A stretch of DNA of 8,134 nt from Acidobacteriota bacterium (GCA_024653875.1 JANLHE010000604.1:1-8134), one strand, 5' to 3'; positions 1 through 7,946 are shown, numbered from the stretch's first letter. Numbers and translations are program-made. The notes: generated by a model from the sequence alone, not told the origin.

Positions 1-177
1 GGTCTGAATGCGCGCCATCTCACGACGGAGCGGACGCATCTTGTTGGCCGACTCGGTCTGGCCCATCGACTTCTGCATCCGCATGCGGAACGCCTGTTCG
101 TCCAGGTCCTTCGCGCGCTGCTGCAGGTCGTCGGCCGTCAGGCCGCGAAGCTCCGTGAGCTGCTCGGTCACCTTCAT
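1..177 (-). CDS. rpmC: 50S ribosomal protein L29 (partial, 3' end outside window)
   Basis: L29 is a small, mostly alpha-helical 50S protein that binds 23S rRNA near the polypeptide exit tunnel, next to L23. The reading frame starts at an ATG at 177-175 and stays open to the window edge, giving 59 residues that begin MKVTEQLTELRGL and end REMARIQT. This is the typical L29 pattern: an N-terminal helix with L-R-x-L-T, a middle Q/K-rich turn, and the R-R-E-x-A-R-I-x-T motif near the C-terminus. Family members are usually 60-70 residues, so only the last few codons and the stop are missing. The ATG overlaps the rplP stop as ATGA, and a GAGGAG Shine-Dalgarno stretch lies about 8 bases upstream inside the rplP end. 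The position directly after rplP is the usual one. The identification is strong despite the truncation. Confidence 0.95.
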   Translation of the reverse strand, partial: MKVTEQLTELRGLTADDLQQRAKDLDEQAFRMRMQKSMGQTESANKMRPLRREMARIQT

Positions 178-599
178 GACACTCTCTCCTCGGCAAAGCG
201 CGTCGCGAACCGGGTCTTGATCGGCAGCTTCGCCTGCGCCAGTCGCATGGCGGCGCGGGCTTCCACCTCGGACACGCCTTCCATCTCGAACAAAATCCGG
301 CCCGGCTTGACCACCACCACCCAGCCCTCGGGCGCGCCCTTGCCCTTGCCCATGCGGGTCTCCTGGGGCTTCTTGGTGATCGGCTTGTCCGGGAACACCC
401 GAATCCAAATCTTGCCGCCGCGCTTGATGCCGCGCGCCATCGCCACGCGCGCCGCCTCAATCTGGCGATCCGTCATCCAGCAGGGCTCCAGGGCCATCAG
501 CCCGAAATCCCCGAACGCCACCGTGCAGCCACGGTAGGCCTTGCCGCGCATCCGTCCGCGCTGCTGCTTGCGATACTTGACCTTCTTCGGCATCAACAT
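174..599 (-). CDS. rplP: 50S ribosomal protein L16
   Basis: L16 is a 50S protein at the base of the central protuberance that contacts A-site tRNA and is added late in subunit assembly. The product is 141 residues (E. coli L16 has 136). It opens with MLMPKKVKYRKQQRGR, which matches the family N-terminus (M-L-x-P-K-x-x-K-x-R-K), and has the conserved T-R-M-G-K-G-K-G loop at about residues 81-88; Arg82 corresponds to the arginine that is hydroxylated in E. coli L16. The segment A-K-L-P-I-K-T-R at about 123-130 is also typical. A GGAG Shine-Dalgarno sequence lies about 8 bases before the ATG. The gene starts 21 bases after rpsC and its stop overlaps the rpmC start (ATGA), pointing to coupled translation. 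Nothing in the protein looks unusual apart from a few extra C-terminal residues. Confidence 0.98.
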   Translation of the reverse strand: MLMPKKVKYRKQQRGRMRGKAYRGCTVAFGDFGLMALEPCWMTDRQIEAARVAMARGIKRGGKIWIRVFPDKPITKKPQETRMGKGKGAPEGWVVVVKPGRILFEMEGVSEVEARAAMRLAQAKLPIKTRFATRFAEERVS

Positions 600-620
600 G
601 ACGATGTCTCCGGTCTCTTT

Positions 621-1301
621 CTACGCCCGGGCCGCGCGACGCGGCTGCCGGTACTCTTCTTCGCGCCCGACGCGCGGCGTCAGCCGCTCGCCCTTGTAGA
701 GCCACACCTTGACGCCGATGGTGCCATACGTGGTGAAGGCCTGCGCAAACCCATAATCGATATCCGCACGCAGCGTCTGCAGCGGCAGCTGCCCGTGGAG
801 ATACCACTCCGACCGCGCGATTTCCGCGCCGTTCAGGCGGCCCGACACCCGGACCTTGATGCCCTTCGCGCCGAACCGCAGCGCGGACTCGACGGCCTTG
901 CGCATCGCCCGGCGGAACGCCACGCGCTTCTCGAGCTGCATCGCCACCGACTCGGCGATGAGCTGCGAATCCAGTTCCGGCTTCTGGATCTCGAGGATAT
1001 TGATGAACACCTCGCGACCCGTCGCCTTGGTGAGCTCCTGGCGGAGCTTGTCCACCTCGGTGCCCTTGCGGCCGATGATGATGCCCGGCCGCGACGTGTG
1101 AATGTCGATCTTCAGCTTGTTGGCCGCGCGCTCGATGTCGATCCGCGCCACGCCCGCGTGCGCGAACCGCTTCTTGAGCTCGTCACGCAGCCGCAGATCC
1201 TCGTGGAGCAACTTGACGTAGTCGCGATCCGCGAACCACCGTGACCGCCAGGTCTTGTTGAACCCGAGCCGGAATCCGTACGGATGAACTTTCTGACCCA
1301 T
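621..1301 (-). CDS. rpsC: 30S ribosomal protein S3
   Basis: S3 belongs to the 30S head and, with S4 and S5, lines the mRNA entry channel, where it contributes to unwinding of mRNA. The product is 226 residues (E. coli 233). The start MGQKVHPYGFRLGF is the classic S3 N-terminus. A type II KH domain covers about residues 40-110, with the I-I-I-G-R-K-G signature at 74-80. The C-terminal S3 domain follows, with F-R-R-A-M at 129-133 (the basic pair equals the E. coli helicase-associated arginines 131/132), K-G-I-K-V-x-V-S-G-R-L-x-G-A-E-I-A-R at about 146-163, and T-Y-G-x-I-G-V-K-V-W near 191-200. The last 15 or so residues are Arg-rich. The start follows the rplV stop by 3 bases, and the Shine-Dalgarno sequence GGAG runs directly into that stop (GGAGTAA). 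A 21-base gap separates it from rplP. Confidence 0.98.
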   Translation of the reverse strand: MGQKVHPYGFRLGFNKTWRSRWFADRDYVKLLHEDLRLRDELKKRFAHAGVARIDIERAANKLKIDIHTSRPGIIIGRKGTEVDKLRQELTKATGREVFINILEIQKPELDSQLIAESVAMQLEKRVAFRRAMRKAVESALRFGAKGIKVRVSGRLNGAEIARSEWYLHGQLPLQTLRADIDYGFAQAFTTYGTIGVKVWLYKGERLTPRVGREEEYRQPRRAARA

Positions 1302-1304
1302 CTG

Positions 1305-1805
1305 TTACTCCGTCCCCGCCGCGGCCGCGCCCTGCGCGCCGGCCGCCTTCTTCTCTGACCCGGCCTCGCGCCTGGCGCGGGCCTCCTTGCCGCCGGCCAC
1401 GCGCTTCGCCCGCGCGCTGCCGGCCGCGTTTCCCGTTGACCCGCCGGCGCCGACCTTCTTGGCCGGCCGTTCCGCCACCGCCACCGTCAGGTGCGCGGTG
1501 CGCTTGACCACGCGGAACGCGCGGCCCATCGGCGCCGGACGCACGCGCTTCATGCTCGGGCCCTGGTCCGCGAAGCACGCCTTTACGAACAGCCGGTCCA
1601 CGTCGCCGCCGAACCCGTCGGCCTGCTGCGCGTTGGCAATCGCCGAGCGCAGCACCTTCTCGATGTCCTTCGCCACCTTCTTGCGCGAGAACACCAGCGT
1701 CGCCAGGGCGTTGTTCACGTCCACCCCGCGGATGAGTTCCAGCACCAGCCCGGCCTTCTGGGCCGACGTGCGGATGAACTTCGCGGTCGCCTGTGCTTCC
1801 ACCAT
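1305..1805 (-). CDS. rplV: 50S ribosomal protein L22 with a long basic C-terminal tail
   Basis: L22 binds 23S rRNA; its globular part lies at the exit port and its long beta-hairpin lines the peptide exit tunnel. The product is 166 residues against about 110 for most bacterial L22. Residues 1-112 form a complete L22: the core begins with A-x-A-K-F-I-R-T-S-A-Q-K (6-17), and the hairpin spans about 80-108 (Q-G-P-S-M-K-R-V-R-P, then G-R-A, ending K-R-T-A-H-L-T-V). The M-K-R at 85-87 corresponds to the E. coli site where a three-residue deletion gives macrolide resistance; it is intact here. From about 113 the chain becomes a low-complexity tail of Ala, Gly, Lys, Arg and a few Glu. There is no frameshift: the stop falls 3 bases before rpsC. 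The start overlaps the rpsS stop (TAATG), with GGGAG about 8 bases upstream. Confidence 0.96.
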   Translation of the reverse strand: MVEAQATAKFIRTSAQKAGLVLELIRGVDVNNALATLVFSRKKVAKDIEKVLRSAIANAQQADGFGGDVDRLFVKACFADQGPSMKRVRPAPMGRAFRVVKRTAHLTVAVAERPAKKVGAGGSTGNAAGSARAKRVAGGKEARARREAGSEKKAAGAQGAAAAGTE

Positions 1806-2104
1806 TAGCTGGCTCCCTTGGGTCCGGCCGAGGCGGCTTTATCCGCCTTGGTGGTGTGCCCCCTGAAGGCGCGGCTCGGCGCGAACTCACCCAGCTTGTG
1901 CCCGACCATGTTCTCGGTCAGATACACCGGAATGAACTTCCGCCCGTTGTGCACCGCCAGCGTGTGCCCAATCATCTCGGGCACCACCGTGGAGCGGCGC
2001 GACCAGGTCTTGATGACCTTCTTCTCGTTCAGCCGGTTCTGGCCTTCCACCTTCTCGAGCAGGTGCAGGTCGATAAACGGCCCCTTCTTGAGTGATCTGC
2101 CCAT
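1805..2104 (-). CDS. rpsS: 30S ribosomal protein S19
   Basis: S19 sits in the 30S head, forms a pair with S13 and takes part in the bridge to the 50S subunit; its tail reaches toward the A site. The product is 99 residues (E. coli 92). It shows the whole family pattern: M-G-R-S-L-K-K-G-P-F-I-D at the N-terminus, T-W-S-R-R-S-T-V-V-P-E-M-I-G-H-T (33-48), V-H-N-G-R-K-F-I-P-V (52-61), and the signature M-V-G-H-K-L-G-E-F-A-P-S-R (66-78). After R-G-H at about 81-83 it ends with a slightly longer Ala/Lys/Gly tail than usual. It begins 2 bases after rplB, with GGAAG about 10 bases upstream, and its stop overlaps the rplV start by one base. Gene order rplB-rpsS-rplV is the standard S10-operon order. 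Confidence 0.98.
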   Translation of the reverse strand: MGRSLKKGPFIDLHLLEKVEGQNRLNEKKVIKTWSRRSTVVPEMIGHTLAVHNGRKFIPVYLTENMVGHKLGEFAPSRAFRGHTTKADKAASAGPKGAS

Positions 2105-2106
2105 AA

Positions 2107-2931
2107 CTACTTCTTCCGCCGTTCGACGATGAACGAATCCGTGCGCTTGTTACGGCGCGTCTTGTAGCCCTTTGTGGGCACGCCCCACGGCGTGACCGGA
2201 TGCCGGCCGCCCGACGTCTTGCCTTCGCCGCCACCGTGCGGGTGATCGACCGGGTTCATGACCACGCCGCGCACGTGCGGCCGCTTGCCCATCCACCGGC
2301 TCCGGCCGGCCTTGCCGATCGAGATGTTCTCGTGGTCCAGGTTGCCCACCTGCCCGATGGTCGCCAGGCACTCGCTGTTGATGTGCCGGAGTTCACCGGA
2401 CGGCAGCTTCACCGAGGCGTAGTCGCCGTCCTTGGCCACCAGCTGCACCGTCGACCCGGCCGACCGTGCAATCTGCCCGCCCTTGCCGGGCTTCAGCTCC
2501 ACGTTGTGGATCATCGTGCCCAGCGGAATCAGCTTCAGCTTCAGGCAGTTGCCCGGCAGGATGTCCACGCCGTCGCCCGACATCACCGAGTCGCCCACCT
2601 TCATGCCGAGCGGATGCAGGATGTAGCGCTTCTCGCCGTCGGCATAGGTCACGAGCGCGATGCGCGCGCTGCGGTTCGGGTCGTACTCGACCGTGGAGAT
2701 CTTGCCCGGGATGTTGAACTTGTCCCGCTTGAAGTCGATGACCCGGTAGTTGCGTTTATGGCCGCCACCACGCCACCAAACCGTGATCTCGCCCTTGTTG
2801 TTGCGGCCCCCTGAGCGGTGCAGCGGTTCGAGCAGCGGCTTGTGCGGCGTCGTCGAGGTGATCTCGTCGAACGTCTGCACGCTGTAGAACCGGCGCGCCG
2901 GCGAGGTGGGCTTGTAGTTGCGAATCCCCAT
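2107..2931 (-). CDS. rplB: 50S ribosomal protein L2
   Basis: L2 is one of the most conserved 50S proteins; it binds 23S rRNA, helps join the subunits and supports the peptidyl-transferase centre. The product is 274 residues (E. coli 273). It begins M-G-I-R-N-Y-K-P-T-S-P and contains the R-G-G-G-H-K-R motif (54-60), the OB-fold region to about residue 120, the SH3-like region around 130-195, and the C-terminal signature M-N-P-V-D-H-P-H-G-G-G-E-G (225-237). His230 matches E. coli His229, important for peptidyl-transferase activity. An oddity is the pair Trp52-Trp53 just before R-G-G-G-H-K-R, where E. coli has Arg-His. It starts 5 bases after rplW, in the context TAAGGATC-ATG; a stronger GGAAGGGG lies slightly farther upstream. 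Confidence 0.98.
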   Translation of the reverse strand: MGIRNYKPTSPARRFYSVQTFDEITSTTPHKPLLEPLHRSGGRNNKGEITVWWRGGGHKRNYRVIDFKRDKFNIPGKISTVEYDPNRSARIALVTYADGEKRYILHPLGMKVGDSVMSGDGVDILPGNCLKLKLIPLGTMIHNVELKPGKGGQIARSAGSTVQLVAKDGDYASVKLPSGELRHINSECLATIGQVGNLDHENISIGKAGRSRWMGKRPHVRGVVMNPVDHPHGGGEGKTSGGRHPVTPWGVPTKGYKTRRNKRTDSFIVERRKK

Positions 2932-2936
2932 GATCC

Positions 2937-3227
2937 TTAGGCCCCTTCCAGGAACTCAGGCACCTTTTCGCCGGCCTTCAGCCGGACCCATGCCTTCTTC
3001 CAATCTGATCGCTGGCCGGAGAACCGTCCCTGGCGCTTCACCTTGCCGTGCTGCAGCTGCGTGCGCACCGCCGCGACTTTCGAGCCGAACAGCGTTTCAA
3101 CGGCCCGCCGAATATCCACTTTGGTCGCCTCGCGGGCAACCTCGAAGACCACCACGCCGCCGGTTTCCCGGGCGACCGTCGTTTTCTCCGTGATCACCGG
3201 ACGACGAATGACGTCTGTCGTCTTCAT
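2937..3227 (-). CDS. rplW: 50S ribosomal protein L23
   Basis: L23 lies at the polypeptide exit and is the docking site for trigger factor and the signal recognition particle. The product is 96 residues (family about 95-100). The N-terminal R-R-P-V-I-T-E-K (8-15) includes Glu14, which matches E. coli Glu18 of the trigger-factor contact. Other family features are A-R-E-A-T-K-x-D-I-R-x-A-V-E-x-L-F (31-47), V-R-T at 54-56 and the G-K-x-K-R-Q-G-R-F-S-G-Q-R-S-D-W-K-K-A segment (61-79). The frame stays open far upstream, to 3617, but that extension is an out-of-frame reading of rplD. The start at 3227 is chosen because homologous sequence begins there, because it overlaps the rplD stop (ATGA), and because a full AGGAGG lies 7 bases before it. 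Confidence 0.97.
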   Translation of the reverse strand: MKTTDVIRRPVITEKTTVARETGGVVVFEVAREATKVDIRRAVETLFGSKVAAVRTQLQHGKVKRQGRFSGQRSDWKKAWVRLKAGEKVPEFLEGA

Positions 3228-3859
3228 CCCAGCACCTCCTGCAACCGCTCGACCGCGGCGCGCGTGGCCACGATGCGTCCGGTGTTCATCACGTCGCGCG
3301 CGGTCAGCCGCCCGCTCTGCACCAGCCGTACGCCGGCCAGGTTGCGCGCCGACAGGACGAAGTTCTCGTCCAGCTGCACGTCCACCACCAGCGTCTTGCC
3401 CGAGGCAGTCTTTCCCATGGCACCCAGGCGCTGCAGCAGTTCCTTCGCCGCCTTGGTCTTGACCTCGCCGGCCTTCAACTCGTCGACCACAATCACCGCG
3501 CCCTCTTTGAGGCGGGACTGCAGCGCCGCGCGCAACGCGCCGCGCTCCACCTTCTTCGGGAGCTGGTACGCGTAGCTGCGCGGCTGGGGGCCGAACACCG
3601 TGCCGCCCTTGCGCCACAGCGGCGATCGCGTCGAACCCGCCTGCGGCCGGCCCGTGCCCTTCTGCTTATAGGGCTTCTTGCCGCCGCCGCTGACCAGCGC
3701 GCGATTCTTGGTCGCGTGCGTGCCGGCGCGATCGGACGCGTTCTGACGCACCACCGACGCCCACACGAGATCCTTCTTGATGGTCCCGCCGAACACCGTG
3801 TCGTTCAGATCGACAGCGCCGACCTTCTGGTTCTGCGAATTCACTACGTCTAAAGTCAT
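3224..3859 (-). CDS. rplD: 50S ribosomal protein L4
   Basis: L4 binds 23S rRNA early in assembly and extends a loop into the exit tunnel; in E. coli it also represses its own S10 operon. The product is 211 residues (E. coli 201). The tunnel loop spans about 58-93: G-G-G-K-K-P-Y-K-Q-K-G-T-G-R followed by G-S-T-R-S-P-L-W-R-K-G-G. Lys67 in Q-K-G-T-G corresponds to E. coli Lys63, a site of macrolide-resistance changes, and is unaltered. The globular domain follows, with R-G-A-L-R-x-A-L at about 106-113 and a C-terminal R-D-V region near 188-190. It is preceded by the largest internal gap of the operon (33 bases after rplC) with only a weak GGGG Shine-Dalgarno sequence about 8 bases upstream. Its stop overlaps rplW. 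No E. coli-type S10 leader exists upstream of rpsJ, so classical L4 autoregulation at that position is not supported. Confidence 0.97.
   Translation of the reverse strand: MTLDVVNSQNQKVGAVDLNDTVFGGTIKKDLVWASVVRQNASDRAGTHATKNRALVSGGGKKPYKQKGTGRPQAGSTRSPLWRKGGTVFGPQPRSYAYQLPKKVERGALRAALQSRLKEGAVIVVDELKAGEVKTKAAKELLQRLGAMGKTASGKTLVVDVQLDENFVLSARNLAGVRLVQSGRLTARDVMNTGRIVATRAAVERLQEVLG
3234..3240 (-). promoter_or_regulatory. Strong Shine-Dalgarno site that fixes the rplW start
   Basis: AGGAGGT on the minus strand, inside the last codons of rplD, lies 7 bases before the ATG of rplW at 3227. It is the strongest ribosome-binding site in the window and decides the rplW start against the much longer open frame that extends to 3617. 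Confidence 0.85.
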
Positions 3860-3892
3860 GACAGTTACCCCGGCCTCAACACCCCGCCCGGC

Positions 3893-4585
3893 CTACTTCT
3901 TGGCGCCGGCCTTGCCCTTCTTGGCCTTCTCAGGCTGCGGCTGCGGATCCTTCTTCTTGGCGACCGCACGACGCACCAGCACCACCCCGTTCGGGGCGCC
4001 GGGCACCGCGCCACGCAGCACGATGATGTTCTGCTCCGCGTCGATGCTGACCACCTTGAGGTTCAGCGTCGTGATGCGCTTGCCGCCCATGCGGCCCGCG
4101 GCGCGCATGCCCTTGATGACGCGCGACGGATACGACGAGGCGCCAATCGAACCCGGGGCGCGATGGAACATCGACCCGTGCGTGGCGGCGCCACCGGAGA
4201 ACCCGTGACGCTTCATGACGCCCTGGAAGCCCTTGCCGCGGCCGTTGGCCACGACGTCGACGCGTTCGCCGACCGTGAACATGTTCACCAGCACCGCGTC
4301 GCCCGCCTTGACGGGCTCACCACCGGGGGCCAGGCCCACTTCGCGGCGGATGCGGGTCGGCGGCACGCCGGCCTTCTTGAAGTGGCCCGTCGTCGGCTTG
4401 TCCGCGGCGGCGGCGTGGTCGTCCACCAGACCGAGCTGCACGGCCTCGTAGCCGTCGGTGGCGGCCGTCTTGGCCTGGACCACCACGCAGGGGCCCGCCT
4501 TGACCACCGTCGCCGGCACCGCGGTGCCGTCCGGCAGGAAGATCTGGGTCATGCCCAGTTTGCGACCGAGAATTCCGGTGACCAT
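3893..4585 (-). CDS. rplC: 50S ribosomal protein L3
   Basis: L3 is an early-binding 50S protein whose extended finger approaches the peptidyl-transferase centre. The product is 230 residues (E. coli 209). It begins M-V-T-G-I-L-G-R-K-L-G-M-T-Q-I-F, then the beta-barrel; the central finger includes G-R-G-K-G-F-Q-G-V-M-K-R-H-G-F (115-129), the H-G-S-M-F-H-R-A-P-G-S-I-G stretch (136-148) and G-R-M-G (164-167). After G-S-I-G it reads A-S-S-Y-P, so the glutamine methylated in E. coli L3 (Gln150) is absent. The extra length is a C-terminal tail from about residue 210, rich in Lys, Pro and Gln. The start overlaps the rpsJ stop (TAATG) and has AAGGA about 9 bases upstream. Confidence 0.98.
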   Translation of the reverse strand: MVTGILGRKLGMTQIFLPDGTAVPATVVKAGPCVVVQAKTAATDGYEAVQLGLVDDHAAAADKPTTGHFKKAGVPPTRIRREVGLAPGGEPVKAGDAVLVNMFTVGERVDVVANGRGKGFQGVMKRHGFSGGAATHGSMFHRAPGSIGASSYPSRVIKGMRAAGRMGGKRITTLNLKVVSIDAEQNIIVLRGAVPGAPNGVVLVRRAVAKKKDPQPQPEKAKKGKAGAKK

Positions 4586-4920
4586 TATTTGTGTTCCTTC
4601 CCGAACGCCTTGATTTCGACGTCCACGCCGGCCGGCAGGTCGAGCTTCATCAGCGCGTCCACCGTCTGCGGCGTCGGTTCGAAAATGTCGATCAGGCGGC
4701 GATGGGTGCGAATCTCGAACTGCTCACGCGACTTCTTGTCGACGTGCGGCGACCGCAACACCGTCCACTTGTTCTTCTCGGTGGGCAGCGGCACGGGGCC
4801 GGCCAGGCGGGCGCCCGTGCGCTTCGCCGTGTCCACGATTTCGGTCGTGGACTGATCGAGCACCCGGTAGTCGTACGCCTTCAGGCGGATGCGGATTTTG
4901 TCGCTGAATGGAGTGGCCAT
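4585..4920 (-). CDS. rpsJ: 30S ribosomal protein S10 (NusE)
   Basis: S10 is a 30S head protein and, as NusE, a partner of NusB and NusG in antitermination and transcription-translation coupling. The product is 111 residues (E. coli 103). The core runs from K-I-R-I-R-L-K-A-Y-D (8-17) through E-I-V-D-T-A-K-R-T-G-A (27-37), G-P-V-P-L-P-T (41-47), S-P-H-V (57-60), the E-x-R-T-H-R-R-L-I-D-I signature (about 69-79) and T-V-D-A-L-M-K-L-D-L-P-A-G-V-D-V (86-101). The extra length is a few residues at each end. It opens the S10 part of the cluster but starts only 3 bases after the fusA stop, with a GGGGAAG Shine-Dalgarno stretch that runs into that stop. In E. coli the S10 operon has its own leader and promoter; neither fits here, so rpsJ must be read from upstream or from a promoter inside fusA. 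Confidence 0.98.
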   Translation of the reverse strand: MATPFSDKIRIRLKAYDYRVLDQSTTEIVDTAKRTGARLAGPVPLPTEKNKWTVLRSPHVDKKSREQFEIRTHRRLIDIFEPTPQTVDALMKLDLPAGVDVEIKAFGKEHK

Positions 4921-4923
4921 GGT

Positions 4924-7035
<2,112 letters not shown>

Positions 7036-7040
7036 GGTCC

Positions 7041-7514
7041 TTAGAACCTGTAGTGCGCGAACGCCTTGTTGGCTTCCGCCATGCGGTGCACGTCTTCCCG
7101 CTTCTTGACCGCGCCCCCGCGCATGTTGGCGGCGTCCATGAACTCGTTCGCCAGCTTCTCTTCCATCGTCTTGCCGTCGCCGCGGTCGGCGGCAAAGCCG
7201 GCGATCCAGCGCAGCGACAGGGACAGGCGGCGGGTCGGATTGACCTCGATCGGCACCTGGTAGTTGGAACCGCCGACGCGGCGCGACTTCACTTCGAGCG
7301 CGGGCTTGGCGTTGTCGACGGCCTTCTTGAAGACCTTCAGGGGTTCGTCCTGGGTCTTGTCTTTCACGATGTCGAGCGCGGCGTACATGATGCGCTCGGC
7401 CGTGCTCCGCTTGCCGTCCTGCATGATCGTGCGGATGAACTTGGTGACCAGCGGGCTGTCATAAATCGGGTCCGCCGGAACTTCACGTTTCGCAATTTCT
7501 CGTCTACGCGGCAT
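7041..7514 (-). CDS. rpsG: 30S ribosomal protein S7
   Basis: S7 starts assembly of the 30S head by binding the 3' major domain of 16S rRNA and lies at the E site. The product is 157 residues (family about 156). It begins M-P-R-R-R-E-I-A-K-R-E-V, then D-P-I-Y-D-S-P-L-V-T-K-F-I (16-28), the family signature region D-G-K-R-S-T-A-E-R-I-M-Y (33-44), the R-R-V-G-G-S-N-Y-Q-V-P-I-E-V beta-hairpin (78-91), R-R-L-S-L-S-L-R-W (94-102), and the C-terminal K-R-E-D-V-H-R-M-A-E-A-N-K-A-F-A-H-Y-R. In E. coli S7 represses the str operon by binding a long rpsL-rpsG spacer; here the gap is only 12 bases, which is also the Shine-Dalgarno site (TAAGGGGA, containing the rpsL stop). Confidence 0.98.
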   Translation of the reverse strand: MPRRREIAKREVPADPIYDSPLVTKFIRTIMQDGKRSTAERIMYAALDIVKDKTQDEPLKVFKKAVDNAKPALEVKSRRVGGSNYQVPIEVNPTRRLSLSLRWIAGFAADRGDGKTMEEKLANEFMDAANMRGGAVKKREDVHRMAEANKAFAHYRF

Positions 7515-7526
7515 GGTCTTGTCCCC

Positions 7527-7904
7527 TTACGCTTTCTTGGGCCGCTTGGCGCCGTACTTCGAACGTCCCTGCATGCGGCCCGCGACACCCACGGTGTCGA
7601 GCGTCCCGCGCACCACGTGATACCGCACGCCCGGGAGGTCCTTCACGCGGCCGCCGCGGATGAGCACGAGCGAGTGCTCCTGGAGGTTGTGGCCCACGCC
7701 CGGAATGTAGGTGGTCACTTCGATGCCGTTGGTCAGGCGCACGCGGGCGACCTTGCGCAGCGCGGAATTCGGCTTCTTGGGGGTCTGCGTGAACACGCGC
7801 ACGCAGACGCCGCGCTTCTGCGGGCTGCGCTGCAGCGCGGGGCTCTTGGTCTTCCAGAGGACCTTCTCACGACCCTTGCGAACCAGTTGGCTAATCGTCG
7901 GCAT
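7527..7904 (-). CDS. rpsL: 30S ribosomal protein S12
   Basis: S12 lies at the decoding centre of the 30S subunit and controls accuracy and streptomycin response. The product is 125 residues (E. coli 124). It starts M-P-T-I-S-Q-L-V-R-K-G-R, and contains P-Q-K-R-G-V-C (28-34), T-P-K-K-P-N-S-A-L-R (41-50), G-H-N-L-Q-E-H-S (71-78) and G-G-R-V-K-D-L-P-G-V-R-Y-H (84-96). Lys43, Lys88 and Pro91, the usual sites of streptomycin-resistance changes, are unaltered; Asp89 is the position methylthiolated by RimO in E. coli. The frame is open for 75 more codons upstream (to a TTG at 8129), but conserved sequence begins at the ATG at 7904, so the longer start is rejected. The Shine-Dalgarno sequence is weak (GGAACGAG, 8-15 bases upstream). 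It is the first gene of the cluster in this window. Confidence 0.98.
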   Translation of the reverse strand: MPTISQLVRKGREKVLWKTKSPALQRSPQKRGVCVRVFTQTPKKPNSALRKVARVRLTNGIEVTTYIPGVGHNLQEHSLVLIRGGRVKDLPGVRYHVVRGTLDTVGVAGRMQGRSKYGAKRPKKA

Positions 7905-7930
7905 AGCTGAATCTCGTTCCAACCCAATCA

Positions 7931-7946
7931 AACGTGTCAGCACGTT
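7931..7946 (-). promoter_or_regulatory. Hairpin 26 bases upstream of the rpsL start
   Basis: AACGTG (7946-7941) pairs perfectly with CACGTT (7936-7931) on the minus strand, with the loop CTGA. The loop bases are complementary to TCAG at 7910-7907, just before the rpsL ATG, so a loop-to-start pseudoknot is possible. The inverted repeat is plain in the sequence; translational control is inference. Confidence 0.4.

Noticed and set aside
3228..3617. Long upstream extension of rplW
   Set aside because: It is an out-of-frame reading of rplD. The start at 3227 has a perfect Shine-Dalgarno site and matches the L23 N-terminus.
3940..4160. Loss of the methylated glutamine of L3 as an anomaly
   Set aside because: The G-S-I-G-A-S-S-Y-P form lacks the E. 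coli Gln150, but to my knowledge non-Gln residues there are common outside gammaproteobacteria, so it is not notable.
7527..7904. Streptomycin-resistance changes in S12
   Set aside because: Lys43, Lys88 and Pro91 are all the usual residues.
7053..7910. 285-codon plus-strand open frame across rpsG and rpsL
   Set aside because: It is a shadow of two well-supported ribosomal protein genes and has no ribosome-binding site or family resemblance.
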